Origin: Parerythrobacter aestuarii
GTDB lineage: Bacteria > Pseudomonadota > Alphaproteobacteria > Sphingomonadales > Sphingomonadaceae
Direction of reading: 5' to 3'
DNA: 64,000 nucleotides
NCBI RefSeq assembly: GCF_030140925.1
Contig: NZ_JARBWD010000001.1
Span: forward strand, 930,001-994,000
Shown: positions 18,919 to 27,674 of the stretch, piece after piece
Position numbering within the stretch: position 1 is the stretch's first letter
How the letters are laid out: every line of letters starts with the position of its first letter
Notes under the pieces: generated by a model
What the model was told of the DNA's origin: nothing
What the model saw: only the letters and a program-made list of their open reading frames with translations
The model's database searches: none
Program-made: the position numbers and the translations under genes

Positions 18919-19866
18919 ATGGAAACGCGGGCAAATCATATCTGGGTAGGCGCGGTGACGCTGGTCCTGCTGGCCGCGCTGGTGGCGTTCATCGTCTGGC
19001 TGGCCCGCTTCGGCGAGGGCTCGCAGAAGGAGTACGACATCTTCTTCAAGCAGTCGGTCGAAGGTCTCGCTACCGGCTCGCAGGTCTCATTTGCGGGTGT
19101 GCCGGTGGGGCAGGTGCGCCAGATCCAGCTTTGGGAGACCGATCCCGAATTCGTCCGTGTGCGCATTGCCGTGCGGGACGAGGTCCCGGTGTTGGTTGGC
19201 ACGACCGCGACGGTGCAAAGCTCGTTCACCGGGGTCTCCACCATCCTCCTCGATGGTGCGCGCAAGGGTCGCCCGCCGGTCACTTGCGAAACCACCACTT
19301 GTGTCGAAGGCGTCCCGGTGATCCCGCCGAAGGCTGGCGGTTTCGGCGAAATCCTCGCCAACGCGCCGCTTCTGCTGGAGCGGCTGGCGACGCTTACCGA
19401 GCGGCTGACCGAAGTGCTCTCCGATGACAACCAGGCTGCGCTCGCCGGCATCCTGCAGAACACCAATGCCATGACAGAGGACCTTGCCCGGGCGACGCCC
19501 CGCATGGAAAGCGCGGTGGCAGAGCTGGAGAACACCTTGCGCGAAGCAGGCGAAACGCTCGACGCTTTCGAAAAGGTGACGAATTCGACCGACCAGATCA
19601 TCAACCAGGAAGGCGCGGCACTGGCGAAGGAATTGCGCGGGACGCTGGGTTCAGCCAGCAAGGCGCTGCAATCCCTGAGCAAGACGCTCGATGAAACGCA
19701 GCCTGCCGCCAAGACTTTCAACCAGGAAACGCTCCCGGCTGCCCAGGCGGCGCTGGCCGAGCTGCGCGAGACCAGCAAGGCCTTGCGCGCAGTGACCGAA
19801 CGGCTGGAAAACGAAGGGGCCGGCAGCCTGCTGGGGCCTCAGCCGCTGCCGGACTACGAACCATGA
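18919..19866 (+). CDS. mlaD: MlaD-family MCE domain lipid-binding protein
   Basis: 315 residues. One N-terminal membrane anchor (about 8-28) leads to an MCE domain (about 38-120) beginning YDIFFKQSVEGLATGSQVSF, the usual MlaD pattern with a following GVPVG turn. Then comes a long helical/coiled-coil tail (about 150-305) rich in Ala, Glu and Thr. Forms the periplasmic hexameric lipid-binding ring on the permease. The long helical tail resembles the longer alphaproteobacterial MCE proteins rather than the short E. coli MlaD. 3 bp after mlaF. Confidence 0.9.
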   Translation: METRANHIWVGAVTLVLLAALVAFIVWLARFGEGSQKEYDIFFKQSVEGLATGSQVSFAGVPVGQVRQIQLWETDPEFVRVRIAVRDEVPVLVGTTATVQSSFTGVSTILLDGARKGRPPVTCETTTCVEGVPVIPPKAGGFGEILANAPLLLERLATLTERLTEVLSDDNQAALAGILQNTNAMTEDLARATPRMESAVAELENTLREAGETLDAFEKVTNSTDQIINQEGAALAKELRGTLGSASKALQSLSKTLDETQPAAKTFNQETLPAAQAALAELRETSKALRAVTERLENEGAGSLLGPQPLPDYEP

Positions 19867-20468
19867 GGGGCCTGATGCATTCGACACTCGTCCGCACCGC
19901 AATCGTGCCACTGGCCGCGCTGACCCTCGCCGGTTGCGTCAGTTTTGGTGGTGAAGCGCCGCCGAGCCTGATCTCGCTCACTGCTGATCTTTCCGCACCG
20001 GCGGGAAGCGGAGCCACCGGTACAGCGGAGGATGCGCTGACGGTGCTGGAACCCAATGCCCCGGCGCGACTTGCCGTCACTCGCGTACCGGTGCAGGTCG
20101 ACGATGCGACCGTCGCCTATCTCAAAGACGCGGTCTGGGTCGAGAAGCCTACCCGCCTGTTCCGCCGCCTGCTGTCCGAAACGATCTCCAGCAAGACCGG
20201 CCGTGTTGTGCTCGACGGCCTCGATCCGACGTTCCCGACGTCCGACAAGGTGCGCGGTACGCTGGTCGAATTCGGATACGACGCGCGATCATCTTCGGTC
20301 ATCGTTCGCTTCGATGCGATCCGCGAGAACGCCGATGACAGCATCACTACACGGCGGTTCGAGAGTATTGTTCCCGGCGTGGAAGCAGAAGTTGGCCCGG
20401 TTGGCGATGCTCTCAACCGTGCAGCCAACGATGTCGCCGGCCAGGTGGCCGATTGGCTTGGTGAATAG
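19863..20468 (+). CDS. ABC-type transport auxiliary lipoprotein (PqiC/ABC_trans_aux-like)
   Basis: 201 residues starting ATGA-overlapped with the MCE gene. A signal peptide ends in the lipobox LAGC with Cys25 as the lipidated residue. The body is the PqiC-like fold (LAVTRVPVQVDDATVAYLKDAVWVEKPTRLFRRLL). Such lipoproteins partner MCE transporters at the outer membrane. It replaces the MlaC/MlaA parts absent from this operon. Confidence 0.85.
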   Translation: MRGLMHSTLVRTAIVPLAALTLAGCVSFGGEAPPSLISLTADLSAPAGSGATGTAEDALTVLEPNAPARLAVTRVPVQVDDATVAYLKDAVWVEKPTRLFRRLLSETISSKTGRVVLDGLDPTFPTSDKVRGTLVEFGYDARSSSVIVRFDAIRENADDSITTRRFESIVPGVEAEVGPVGDALNRAANDVAGQVADWLGE

Positions 20469-20471
20469 GGC

Positions 20472-21167
20472 TCAGGTGCGAACGGCCCGGGCAAATTCCA
20501 TCGCCCGTCTGAAATCCGCCAGGCGCCTTTCGCGCCGGACCGTGGATTCGTGATCTTCGCCCCACAGCTCGACCTGCCAGTCTTCTTCGAGGCTGGCGGC
20601 ATCCCACAGCGCCTCCGGATTGGCGTCATCCTCCAAGGCTGTCAGTCCAATGATGAGCGATGCGGCGAGTGAAGTCGTCGCAAATAGAGGCGCGAGCAGG
20701 AATGGATCCATGTTCTCGATGCGCGATCCGATCATCGCCCGGGCTTGCGCATTCTGGGGCTTGTGGATGATGCCGCTGGCCCGTTCCACGTTGACCTTCT
20801 CGCGCGCTTCGAAGGCGACAACGATCGGCTCCCACACTTCTTGCTGGCGCTTGAAGAGCGGTTCGTCGGGATCGGCCCGGTAGCACAGGGTATCGGTCTC
20901 GAAGAATGCCTGCAGCTTGGCAGGAATATCGTCGACCTTCGTAGCGATCATGTCGATGGCATAGTCAGCCATGTCCCGATGCTTGAAGCCGACGGGGTCG
21001 ATCTTCTCGCCTTGGGCGGCCCATTCGCCGGCCAGCATTTCACACAGCGTGCGTGAGGGTACGGCCTGAGGCCGCTTGCCTTGCGTCCTAATCGGTCGCC
21101 CGTCGAGCAGCACCTGCCACCCCGCGCCGGTCTCGCCGACGCTCACGTCCTTCCAGAATCGTTTCAT
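20472..21167 (-). CDS. ATP12-family F1-ATPase assembly chaperone
   Basis: 231 residues, typical length. Contains the family sequence KRFWKDVSVGE at the N-terminus and a central helical block (LFATTSLAASLIIGLTALE) seen in mitochondrial and alphaproteobacterial ATP12. It helps the F1 alpha subunit fold before assembly. Last gene of a tightly overlapping five-gene minus-strand operon (4 bp overlap upstream) and only 3 bp from the convergent Mla lipoprotein gene. No ATP synthase genes are in the window. Confidence 0.88.
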   Translation of the reverse strand: MKRFWKDVSVGETGAGWQVLLDGRPIRTQGKRPQAVPSRTLCEMLAGEWAAQGEKIDPVGFKHRDMADYAIDMIATKVDDIPAKLQAFFETDTLCYRADPDEPLFKRQQEVWEPIVVAFEAREKVNVERASGIIHKPQNAQARAMIGSRIENMDPFLLAPLFATTSLAASLIIGLTALEDDANPEALWDAASLEEDWQVELWGEDHESTVRRERRLADFRRAMEFARAVRT

Positions 21168-21379
21168 TGGTCGGGGGTGCGCCAGCTCTTGGAGATGAGA
21201 TTGGGCAAGAGGAAGAACTCCATCGCACCCAGCACCAGAAGGAGATAACCGAGTTCAGGGAAATCAATCAGCCGTCCGGAGATGATGACCGCTCCGAACA
21301 GGGCCATTGCAGCACCGCTGAGGCGGATCAACTGGAGGATCAGAAAGCGTTTGCGAGCGAGCTGTTCCTGGTCATCCAT
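21164..21379 (-). CDS. Small two-helix membrane protein
   Basis: 71 residues from the ATG at 21379, which lies inside the end of the HAD phosphatase gene (8 bp overlap). Two predicted membrane helices, about 14-33 and 40-60, with a short charged N-terminus (MDDQEQLARKRF) and C-terminal SKSWRTPDQ. Its conserved position between a HAD hydrolase and ATP12 with overlaps at both ends supports it being real. Function unknown. Confidence 0.75.
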   Translation of the reverse strand: MDDQEQLARKRFLILQLIRLSGAAMALFGAVIISGRLIDFPELGYLLLVLGAMEFFLLPNLISKSWRTPDQ

Positions 21380-22028
21380 CGAGCATGTCTCCCAATTCTT
21401 GCGGCGTTTCCGCCACTGCCTCTGCGCCGGCTTCGAGCAAGGCTTCAGGCGGATGATATCCCCATGCGACCCCGATCGCGCGGGTCCCGGCTGCACGACC
21501 CATCTCGATATCGTATGTGGTGTCGCCGATCATGACAGTGGCGCCAGGCTCGGCCAAAGCCTCTGCGATCGCCAGTTCCAGCATTGCCGGGTGCGGCTTG
21601 GAAGGATGATGGTCGGCACCCTGCAGGCTGGCGAAACGATCGAGCAGGCCATGCCCGGTCAGCACAGTGCGCAAACCGCGATTCGACTTGCCCGTCGCTA
21701 CGGCAAGGGCCCAGCCGGTCGCCTGCAAGCGGTCGAGCAACGGCAGGATCCCTTCGAACAGAGGCTCGTGTACCTCTCCCCTTTGCCTGGCCTCGAAGAA
21801 GCTGGTCTTATAGGCTTCTACCGCGTGACTCACCTGCTCTGGGCTGGCTTCGGAGGCCAACCGTCGGATCGCCACCGGCAGGCTCAGGCCGACGATCTGG
21901 CGGACGTCTCGCCGGTCGGGTGCGGGTAGGCCGGCCTCCGCAAAGGCGGCTTCCATCGCGTTGCAGACCGGTCCCTGGCCATCGACAAGGGTGCCATCGC
22001 AGTCGAAGACGGCGAGCCTCACTGTCAC
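21372..22028 (-). CDS. HAD-IA family hydrolase (phosphoglycolate phosphatase-like)
   Basis: 218 residues starting with GTG in a GTGA overlap with the pseudouridine synthase gene. Motif I DCDGTLVDG (residues 9-17) carries the nucleophile Asp. A cap domain follows, then motif II/III with the lysine in ATGKSNRGL and motif IV GDTTYDIEMGRAAG. Consistent with phosphoglycolate phosphatase or a related small-molecule phosphatase; the substrate is not decidable here. Confidence 0.85.
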   Translation of the reverse strand: MTVRLAVFDCDGTLVDGQGPVCNAMEAAFAEAGLPAPDRRDVRQIVGLSLPVAIRRLASEASPEQVSHAVEAYKTSFFEARQRGEVHEPLFEGILPLLDRLQATGWALAVATGKSNRGLRTVLTGHGLLDRFASLQGADHHPSKPHPAMLELAIAEALAEPGATVMIGDTTYDIEMGRAAGTRAIGVAWGYHPPEALLEAGAEAVAETPQELGDMLDG

Positions 22029-23230
22029 TTCTTCCGGCCTCCGGGACGTCCTGGCTTGGTGCCTCGCTTTACCTTCGCACCACCCGATTTCTTGCCCAGC
22101 TTCTTGGTCGCGGGCCCTCCGCGTGCGCGCCGCGGACTGCGCTGCGATTTGCGATACTGCTTGGCGTGCTGGCGCGCAGCCTGCTTCTTCTCCGCCGGGG
22201 TTTTTTCCGTAATGTCTTCGCGCAACGGAGCGGCCTTGCTCAGTGACAGGTCGAAACCCAGCTGTTCCATCGAAGCGGCGAAGTGTTCGGGCAGGTCGGC
22301 GGTCACATCCAGCTTGCCGCCGCTCTGGCCCTTGCTGCCCGGCTGCGAGATGATCAGACGCCGCGCGTGCAAGTGCATCTTGCGGCTGACGCTGCCGGTC
22401 AGGAAAGCGTCCTGCCCGCCATACTTGCCGTCGCCGACGATAGGGTGACCCATCGCTGCCATATGGACGCGCAGCTGGTGCGTGCGCCCGGTCAGCGGCT
22501 CAAGCTCGACCCATGCCGCCTTGTTGCCGACCCGTTCGACAACGCGGTAGCGAGTCTTGGCCGGCTGGCCGTTCTCCTCATCGACATGCATCTTCTCGCC
22601 ACCGGTTCCGGGCTGCTTGGCGAGCGGGGCATCGATTTCGCCCTCCATAACATCGGGCACGCCGACAACCAGGGCCCAGTAGATCTTCTTGGCCGACCGG
22701 CCGGAGAACCGCTTGGAATAGGACGCCGCAGCACCCGGCGTACGAGCGATCAGCAGCACGCCCGAGGTATCCTTGTCGAGCCGATGGACGAGGCGCGGGC
22801 GGGGGGCGTCTTCGTCGTCCGAATCGACAAAGGCATCAAGCAGGCCGTCGACATGCTTGGTCGTCTTGGTGCCACCCTGAGTCGCAAGGCCCGGCGGCTT
22901 GTTGAGGACGATCGCGCTCGGTGTCTCGCGGATCACCATGTCGTGCGCCATCTGCACCTGTTCGGGCGACAGCGGCTTGCGGGCTGCGGGCTTGCGCGCC
23001 GGATCTTCGCCGCCGGGCGGGATGCGCAGGACCTGGCCTTCTTCCAGCCGGTCGTCCGGCTTTGCGCGCTTGCCATCGACCCGCAGCTGGCCAGTGCGGG
23101 CCCAGCGGCTCACAGTGCCAAAGCCGACCTGCGGCAGGTTGCGTTTGAACCAGCGGTCGAGGCGAATGCCATCGTCATCCGCGCCTACAGTGAACTGGCG
23201 CACGCTTTCGGGATCGCTTGTCCGTGTCAT
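22025..23230 (-). CDS. RluA-family 23S rRNA pseudouridine synthase
   Basis: 401 residues from the ATG at 23230, which overlaps the crcB stop (ATGA). An S4 RNA-binding domain (about 15-75, IRLDRWFKRNLPQVGF) precedes the catalytic domain with the RluA signature HRLDKDTSGVLLI, whose Asp is the catalytic residue. A lysine/arginine-rich C-terminal tail (about 360-401, KKLGKKSGGAKVKRG) probably adds RNA contacts. RluC or RluD identity is not resolved; the S4 domain fits either. Confidence 0.88.
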   Translation of the reverse strand: MTRTSDPESVRQFTVGADDDGIRLDRWFKRNLPQVGFGTVSRWARTGQLRVDGKRAKPDDRLEEGQVLRIPPGGEDPARKPAARKPLSPEQVQMAHDMVIRETPSAIVLNKPPGLATQGGTKTTKHVDGLLDAFVDSDDEDAPRPRLVHRLDKDTSGVLLIARTPGAAASYSKRFSGRSAKKIYWALVVGVPDVMEGEIDAPLAKQPGTGGEKMHVDEENGQPAKTRYRVVERVGNKAAWVELEPLTGRTHQLRVHMAAMGHPIVGDGKYGGQDAFLTGSVSRKMHLHARRLIISQPGSKGQSGGKLDVTADLPEHFAASMEQLGFDLSLSKAAPLREDITEKTPAEKKQAARQHAKQYRKSQRSPRRARGGPATKKLGKKSGGAKVKRGTKPGRPGGRKK

Positions 23231-23637
23231 GCGATCAGCCGCGTCAGCATCAGGCCGAAGACAAGCGCACTGATCGCCAGCGAAACGGAAAGAACCACGT
23301 AAAGTGCTGCAAACGCCAGTTGTCCGCGCTCGACCATCACCCAGACCTCCAGGCTGAAGGCGCTGAAAGTGGTGAAGCCGCCGAGAATCCCGGTGCCGAC
23401 GAGCAAGCGCCACTGGTCGGTGTTCTCGGGTGCCATCTTGAACAGGAAACCGGCGAGGACGCCCATCAGCAGACTGCCCAGGGCGTTGATCGCCAGCGTG
23501 GCCCAGGGAAAGACGCCCATCGCCTGTGCGCCCATCCAACCGGTCATCCAGCGACCGACCTGATATCGCAAAACTGCACCGATCGCGCCGCCGAGGGCGA
23601 CGTTGAGGCTGGCGTAAAGTGGGGGAAGTGTACTCAC
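23227..23637 (-). CDS. crcB: Fluoride-specific ion channel CrcB
   Basis: 136 residues with GTG start, four membrane segments and the Fluc signature GGFTTFSAFSLE. An early GAVLRYQVGRWM segment matches the family's conserved GGxLGAxLRY region. Exports fluoride from the cytoplasm as a dual-topology dimer. First gene of the overlapping operon crcB, rluA-type, HAD, small membrane protein, ATP12. No fluoride-riboswitch consensus is visible in the short upstream region. Confidence 0.93.
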   Translation of the reverse strand: MSTLPPLYASLNVALGGAIGAVLRYQVGRWMTGWMGAQAMGVFPWATLAINALGSLLMGVLAGFLFKMAPENTDQWRLLVGTGILGGFTTFSAFSLEVWVMVERGQLAFAALYVVLSVSLAISALVFGLMLTRLIA

Positions 23638-23719
23638 GCGAGCAGCCTTAGACGGTCACAGGCATGCTCGCCAAGCGGCAAGTTGCATCCCGGCAAAAGA
23701 GTGATCGCGCGCTAGCAGC

Positions 23720-23748
23720 TTGCCTTTGGAGGCGATTTTGCATATAGC
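23720..23748 (+). promoter_or_regulatory. Candidate housekeeping promoter for rpsU
   Basis: TTGCCT (23720-23725) and TATAGC (23743-23748) are separated by 17 bp, a good sigma-70-type arrangement. Transcription would begin near 23755, about 105 bp before the rpsU start. Confidence 0.5.
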
Positions 23749-23760
23749 GCGCTCGTGTGA

Positions 23761-23791
23761 GCCGACCGCCTCGCGGATTCGGCGCTTTTTT
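23761..23791 (+). terminator. Terminator-like hairpin in the rpsU leader (possible attenuator)
   Basis: GCCGA/TCGGC and CCGC/GCGG pair around a CTC loop (one unpaired A on the right arm), followed by GC and six T (23786-23791). It sits just after the predicted start of transcription and 70 bp before rpsU. As no gene ends here on the plus strand, it may attenuate rpsU or end a very short RNA. Confidence 0.5.
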
Positions 23792-23860
23792 AATTGGAAA
23801 TTTGCGGTGCAACCCGCGCAGTTCTGCGGGCTCTCCCCATTTGATGAGGTGACGTTCTTT

Positions 23861-24067
23861 ATGCAAATCATGGTTCGCGATAACAATGTCGACCAGGCTC
23901 TCCGCGCGCTCAAGAAGAAGCTGCAGCGTGAGGGGGTGTATCGCGAGATGAAGCTGCGTCGCCACTATGAAAAGCCCAGCGAAAAGCGCGCCCGTGAAAA
24001 GGCTGCTGCTGTCCGCCGCGCCCGCAAGCTGGAGCGCAAGCGGATGGAACGCGACGGCATCAAGTAG
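23861..24067 (+). CDS. rpsU: 30S ribosomal protein S21
   Basis: 68 residues. The start ATG at 23861 follows GAGGTGA. The sequence opens [20 protein letters not shown] and ends in a strongly basic helix ([17 protein letters not shown]), the bS21 pattern. It binds the 16S 3' region near the anti-Shine-Dalgarno and helps initiation. The 5' leader contains a terminator-like hairpin and a second stem (CCCGC/GCGGG), so regulation at the leader is possible. Followed by a strong terminator, hence monocistronic. Confidence 0.95.
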   Translation: MQIMVRDNNVDQALRALKKKLQREGVYREMKLRRHYEKPSEKRAREKAAAVRRARKLERKRMERDGIK

Positions 24068-24133
24068 GCCCAAAAACGCAGGGCTTGCGATTCTTTGCTT
24101 CGCTGCGCTTGAAGTGGCGGCGGGCATACGCCA

Positions 24134-24173
24134 AAGGGCGCGGGAGACTTCCTCTTCCGCGCCCTTCGCTTTT
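24134..24173 (+). terminator. Intrinsic terminator after rpsU
   Basis: AAGGGCGCGG (24134-24143) pairs with CCGCGCCCTT (24157-24166), followed by CGC and TTTT. Confidence 0.85.
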
Positions 24174-24199
24174 CGGGGTTCGATCAATCAGGACTTGCC

Positions 24200-24769
24200 A
24201 TGACTGAAGTTACTCGCGTTCCGCTCCAGCCCATTGCCAAGGGTTCGCTGACCAAGCTGTGGCTGGGCGTCATCGTTGCCGCTCTGATCGGTGCCGGGGT
24301 TGCCTGGGCCGCCGTTCCCAAGGGCATCGATATTGATGAACTGGTGGCCGGAACCGGCAATTCCCCTGAAGTCGGGGACGTTGTCTTCGTCAAGTATGTG
24401 GGCACACTTCCCAACGGCACCGAGTTCGACCGTTCGCAGCCCTTGCCGATCCCGCCCGGCATATTCCCGGAAGGCACGCCGATGCTGATTCAGGAAGGCC
24501 AGATGATTGATGGTTTCTACCAGGGGCTCCAGCAGATGGAGAAGGGTGGCAAGTACAAGCTGACGATCCCGGCCGAGCTCGCCTATGGTGATGCGCCGCC
24601 GCCCAGTTCCAGCATCCCGGCCAACTCGGATCTCATTTTCGAAGTCGAGATGGTCGATTTCATGAGCGAGGCCGATGCCAACGCCAAGATGCAGGCGCTG
24701 CAACAGGCCATGGCGGCCCGCCAGGGTGCCGAAGGCGCGGATGCACCTCCTCCTCCGCCGCAGAACTGA
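24200..24769 (+). CDS. Membrane-anchored FKBP-type peptidyl-prolyl cis-trans isomerase
   Basis: 189 residues. A short cytoplasmic N-terminus and one hydrophobic segment (about 14-36) precede an FKBP domain (about 55-155) with VKYVGTLPNGTEFDRS, FYQGLQQMEKGGKYKLTIP, LAYGDAPPPSSSIP and LIFEVEMVDF, the standard order. The acidic/Pro-rich tail (to 189) is disordered. Acts on extracytoplasmic proteins, tethered to the inner membrane or released. Lies 33 bp before gatC. Confidence 0.9.
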   Translation: MTEVTRVPLQPIAKGSLTKLWLGVIVAALIGAGVAWAAVPKGIDIDELVAGTGNSPEVGDVVFVKYVGTLPNGTEFDRSQPLPIPPGIFPEGTPMLIQEGQMIDGFYQGLQQMEKGGKYKLTIPAELAYGDAPPPSSSIPANSDLIFEVEMVDFMSEADANAKMQALQQAMAARQGAEGADAPPPPPQN

Positions 24770-24802
24770 TAGACACTGAACCGATAAGGGGCCGCCGACG
24801 CC

Positions 24803-25105
24803 ATGTCCGTCGACAAGCAAACCGTTGCCAAGATCGCTTCGCTCGCGCGTATCAAGATGGATGACGCCGAACTCGAAAAGCTGGCACCCGAACTCTCCAA
24901 GATCCTCGACTGGGTCGAGCAGCTGGGCGAAGTCGACACCAGCGATGTCGAGCCGATGACGGCGGTCATCCCCAACCACCTGCGCTTGCGCGACGATGTG
25001 GTCGATGCCGATCCGCTAACCGGTGGCGGTGTGCGCGACAAGGTGCTGGCGAATGCCCCGGCGGCCGAGCATGGCTTCTTCGGCGTGCCCAAGGTGATCG
25101 AGTAA
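24803..25105 (+). CDS. gatC: Aspartyl/glutamyl-tRNA amidotransferase subunit C
   Basis: 100 residues, the usual length. The N-terminal [20 protein letters not shown] and central [15 protein letters not shown] are typical of GatC, which wraps GatA and GatB together. The stop shares 1 bp with the gatA start (TAATG). First gene of an operon that includes gatA, two inserted genes and gatB. Confidence 0.95.
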   Translation: MSVDKQTVAKIASLARIKMDDAELEKLAPELSKILDWVEQLGEVDTSDVEPMTAVIPNHLRLRDDVVDADPLTGGGVRDKVLANAPAAEHGFFGVPKVIE

Positions 25106-26601
25106 TGCCCAACGTCAATGAATCGCTGATCGAACTGGGCGTCGCGGAGATTCGCGATGGCGTCGCTGCAGGCGACTTCACTGCACGCGAAGTGGCGGAA
25201 GCCTTCAACGCGCAGGTGGCAGCTGCCGAAGAACTCAACGCCTTCATCGTCACCACGCCGGACAAGGCGCTCGAGGCAGCCGACGCGGTCGATGCTGCGC
25301 GGGCCAAGGGTGAGGCGCTTGGCAAGATGGCCGGCGTTCCAATCGGCATGAAAGACCTGTTCGCAACGGAAGGTACTCAGACCACTGCCGCGAGCCACAT
25401 GCTCGAAGGGTTTACCCCGCAGTATGAATCAACGGTCAGCGCCAATCTCTGGCGCGCCGGCGCAGGCATGCTGGGCAAGCTCAACTTGGACCAGTTCGCC
25501 ATGGGGTCGTCCAACGAGACCAGCTATTTCGGCAACGTGCTGAGCCCGTGGAAGAAGGAAGGCAGCAATGCCGCGCTGACCCCGGGCGGGTCTTCGGGCG
25601 GTTCAAGCGCTGCCATTGCTGCGCGGCTGTGCCCGGCAGCGACCGGGACCGACACCGGCGGTTCGATCCGCCAGCCGGCTGCGATCACCGGCACCACCGG
25701 GATCAAGCCGACCTATGGCCGCTGCAGCCGCTGGGGCGTCGTCGCCTTTGCCAGCAGTCTCGACCAGGCCGGCCCTATGGCGCGCAACGTCAGGGACTGT
25801 GCGATCATGCTCGAAGCCATGGCCGGCTTCGACCCCAAGGATGCGACCAGCCTCGACATGCCGGTGCCGCAGTGGGAAGCGGGCCTGTCCGCCGACCTCA
25901 AGGGCAAGAAGGTGGGCATCCCCAAGGAATACCGCGTCGACGGGCTCGATGGCGACATTGCTGCCAGCTGGGATCGCGGGATGGAATGGCTCAAGGATGC
26001 CGGCGCCGAGATCGTCGATATCTCGCTGCCGCACACCAAATATGCGCTGCCTGCATACTACATCATCGCCCCGGCGGAGGCTTCCTCCAACCTCGCGCGC
26101 TATGATGGCGTGCGCTATGGCTTGCGCGACCTGCCCGATGGGGCGGGCCTGCAGGACATGTATGCTGCCACCCGCGCCGAAGGCTTCGGCGACGAGGTCA
26201 AGCGCCGCATCCTGATCGGCACCTATGTGCTGAGCGCAGGCTTCTACGACGCCTATTACAACCAGGCCCAGAAGATCCGCACGCTGGTGGCGCGCGACTT
26301 CGAAAATGCATGGGCGGAATGCGATGTGATCCTCGCCCCAACGACGCCTAACGCGGCGTTCGCGCTCGGCGAAATGCAGGCCGATCCGCTGGCAATGTAT
26401 CTCAACGATGTGTTCGCCGTCCCTGCTTCGCTCGCCGGACTTCCAGCAATGAGCGTCCCCGCCGGGCTCAATAGCGAAAACCTCCCGCTCGGGCTGCAGA
26501 TCATCGGCAAGCCGTTTGACGAGCAGGGGGTGCTGGGTGCCGGCCTCGCCATCGAACAGCGTAGCGGCTTCACCGCCAAGCCGGAGAAATGGTGGGCGTG
26601 A
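25105..26601 (+). CDS. gatA: Aspartyl/glutamyl-tRNA amidotransferase subunit A
   Basis: 498 residues. An amidase-signature enzyme releasing ammonia from glutamine for transamidation of Glu-tRNA-Gln or Asp-tRNA-Asn. The catalytic triad is visible: Lys83 (GMKDLF), cis-Ser163 (GGSSGGSS) and nucleophile Ser187 (TGGSIRQP). The stop overlaps the next gene, a glycosyltransferase, by 13 bp instead of leading directly to gatB, which is unusual. Confidence 0.96.
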   Translation: MPNVNESLIELGVAEIRDGVAAGDFTAREVAEAFNAQVAAAEELNAFIVTTPDKALEAADAVDAARAKGEALGKMAGVPIGMKDLFATEGTQTTAASHMLEGFTPQYESTVSANLWRAGAGMLGKLNLDQFAMGSSNETSYFGNVLSPWKKEGSNAALTPGGSSGGSSAAIAARLCPAATGTDTGGSIRQPAAITGTTGIKPTYGRCSRWGVVAFASSLDQAGPMARNVRDCAIMLEAMAGFDPKDATSLDMPVPQWEAGLSADLKGKKVGIPKEYRVDGLDGDIAASWDRGMEWLKDAGAEIVDISLPHTKYALPAYYIIAPAEASSNLARYDGVRYGLRDLPDGAGLQDMYAATRAEGFGDEVKRRILIGTYVLSAGFYDAYYNQAQKIRTLVARDFENAWAECDVILAPTTPNAAFALGEMQADPLAMYLNDVFAVPASLAGLPAMSVPAGLNSENLPLGLQIIGKPFDEQGVLGAGLAIEQRSGFTAKPEKWWA

Positions 26602-27674
26602 GCGCGCCCAGCTTCGCCGTCACCTACACGGTGAAGGATGAAGCGCGGCTGCTGCCCGATGCAATCAAGTGGCACCGGGCGCTGGGGTGCAAGCGGTTCT
26701 ACATCTTCCTCGACGGCACCAGCGATGCGATGCGCGACTGGCTGCCCCGGCAGCCGGACGTGATGGTGCGCGAGAGCGTGCCGCCTGCCGAAGTGCGCGA
26801 TGCGCCGGGCTTCATGAAGGTCATGGGCAAGGGTTGGGACGGCTACATTGATGCCCGCAAGAACCTCAATTCGTGGGTCGCAGCGCGGCTGGCCCTGCTC
26901 GACGGAATCGACTGGCTGGCGATGATCGACCCCGACGAATTGCTGCTGCCCGATCCGAAGGCAGGTCCCGATCCGGCGGCAATGGTGCGGCTGCTGGGCG
27001 AGCAGACACCCGATATTGCGCAGCTCCTGCTGCCCAATTGTGATGTCCTGCCTGATGGCAAAGCCGGCACCTCGCCCTTCGCGCAGCGGCATTTCCAGGC
27101 CCGCTTCCCCGCGCTGGAGGCGGTGTGGCGACCGGCGCGCAAGGCGCTGTCGCTGGTCTCCAATCCGGCGCGGGTGGCGCGGTTCGACCAGTGGTTCTGG
27201 GATCGTGCATTGGGCGACGATTTGCCACGGCGGCTGGTGCATCCGGTCAACGGCGAGACCATCCCGGCGGGCTATTTCCTCAGCTATACGAGCCACAAGT
27301 CGATCCTGCGTACACGGGCGCATCGCGGCTGGCGGCCGATCATCCATCACTGGAAATGCGAGGATGGCGAGGGCGAGACGGCCAAGACCAGGCGCGCCCG
27401 CGTGCTGCATTTCGATTTTACCACGGCCGATGCCTACCTGCACAAGTTCGGCCAGCGGCGCGGCAACCGCGAGGAGCGCCCGCAACACTTCGCCGCCCGC
27501 CGCGCGATCGGCGATATCGCGCTCGATTGCAGCGACGCGGGAGCACGGCGCTTCTTCGAGCAGTGCCTCGCGGTGAGCGACCCGGAGCGGATGGCGCAGC
27601 TGGTCAAACGCGGCGTGGTACTTGACCTGCCGCAAGTCGCCGCGTTCTTTGACCGCGAAGGAGAAGCGCTGTGA
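26589..27674 (+). CDS. Glycosyltransferase (GT-A, GT92/family-2-like) inside the gatCAB operon
   Basis: 361 residues starting inside the end of gatA. The opening [21 protein letters not shown] and the acidic motif [10 protein letters not shown] (DPDE near 112-115) match the Glyco_tranf_2_4/GT92-like group, with conserved aromatic and His residues toward the C-terminus (IIHHWKCED). There is no membrane segment, so it is cytoplasmic. The 3' end overlaps the FkbM methyltransferase gene by 4 bp, so the two are a unit inserted between gatA and gatB. The acceptor is unknown; a surface glycan or glycolipid is the simplest guess. Confidence 0.75.
   Translation: MVGVSAPSFAVTYTVKDEARLLPDAIKWHRALGCKRFYIFLDGTSDAMRDWLPRQPDVMVRESVPPAEVRDAPGFMKVMGKGWDGYIDARKNLNSWVAARLALLDGIDWLAMIDPDELLLPDPKAGPDPAAMVRLLGEQTPDIAQLLLPNCDVLPDGKAGTSPFAQRHFQARFPALEAVWRPARKALSLVSNPARVARFDQWFWDRALGDDLPRRLVHPVNGETIPAGYFLSYTSHKSILRTRAHRGWRPIIHHWKCEDGEGETAKTRRARVLHFDFTTADAYLHKFGQRRGNREERPQHFAARRAIGDIALDCSDAGARRFFEQCLAVSDPERMAQLVKRGVVLDLPQVAAFFDREGEAL

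Noticed and set aside
23638..23860. Fluoride riboswitch before crcB
   Set aside because: No match to the fluoride aptamer consensus in the short upstream region; crcB starts directly after a divergent intergenic spacer.
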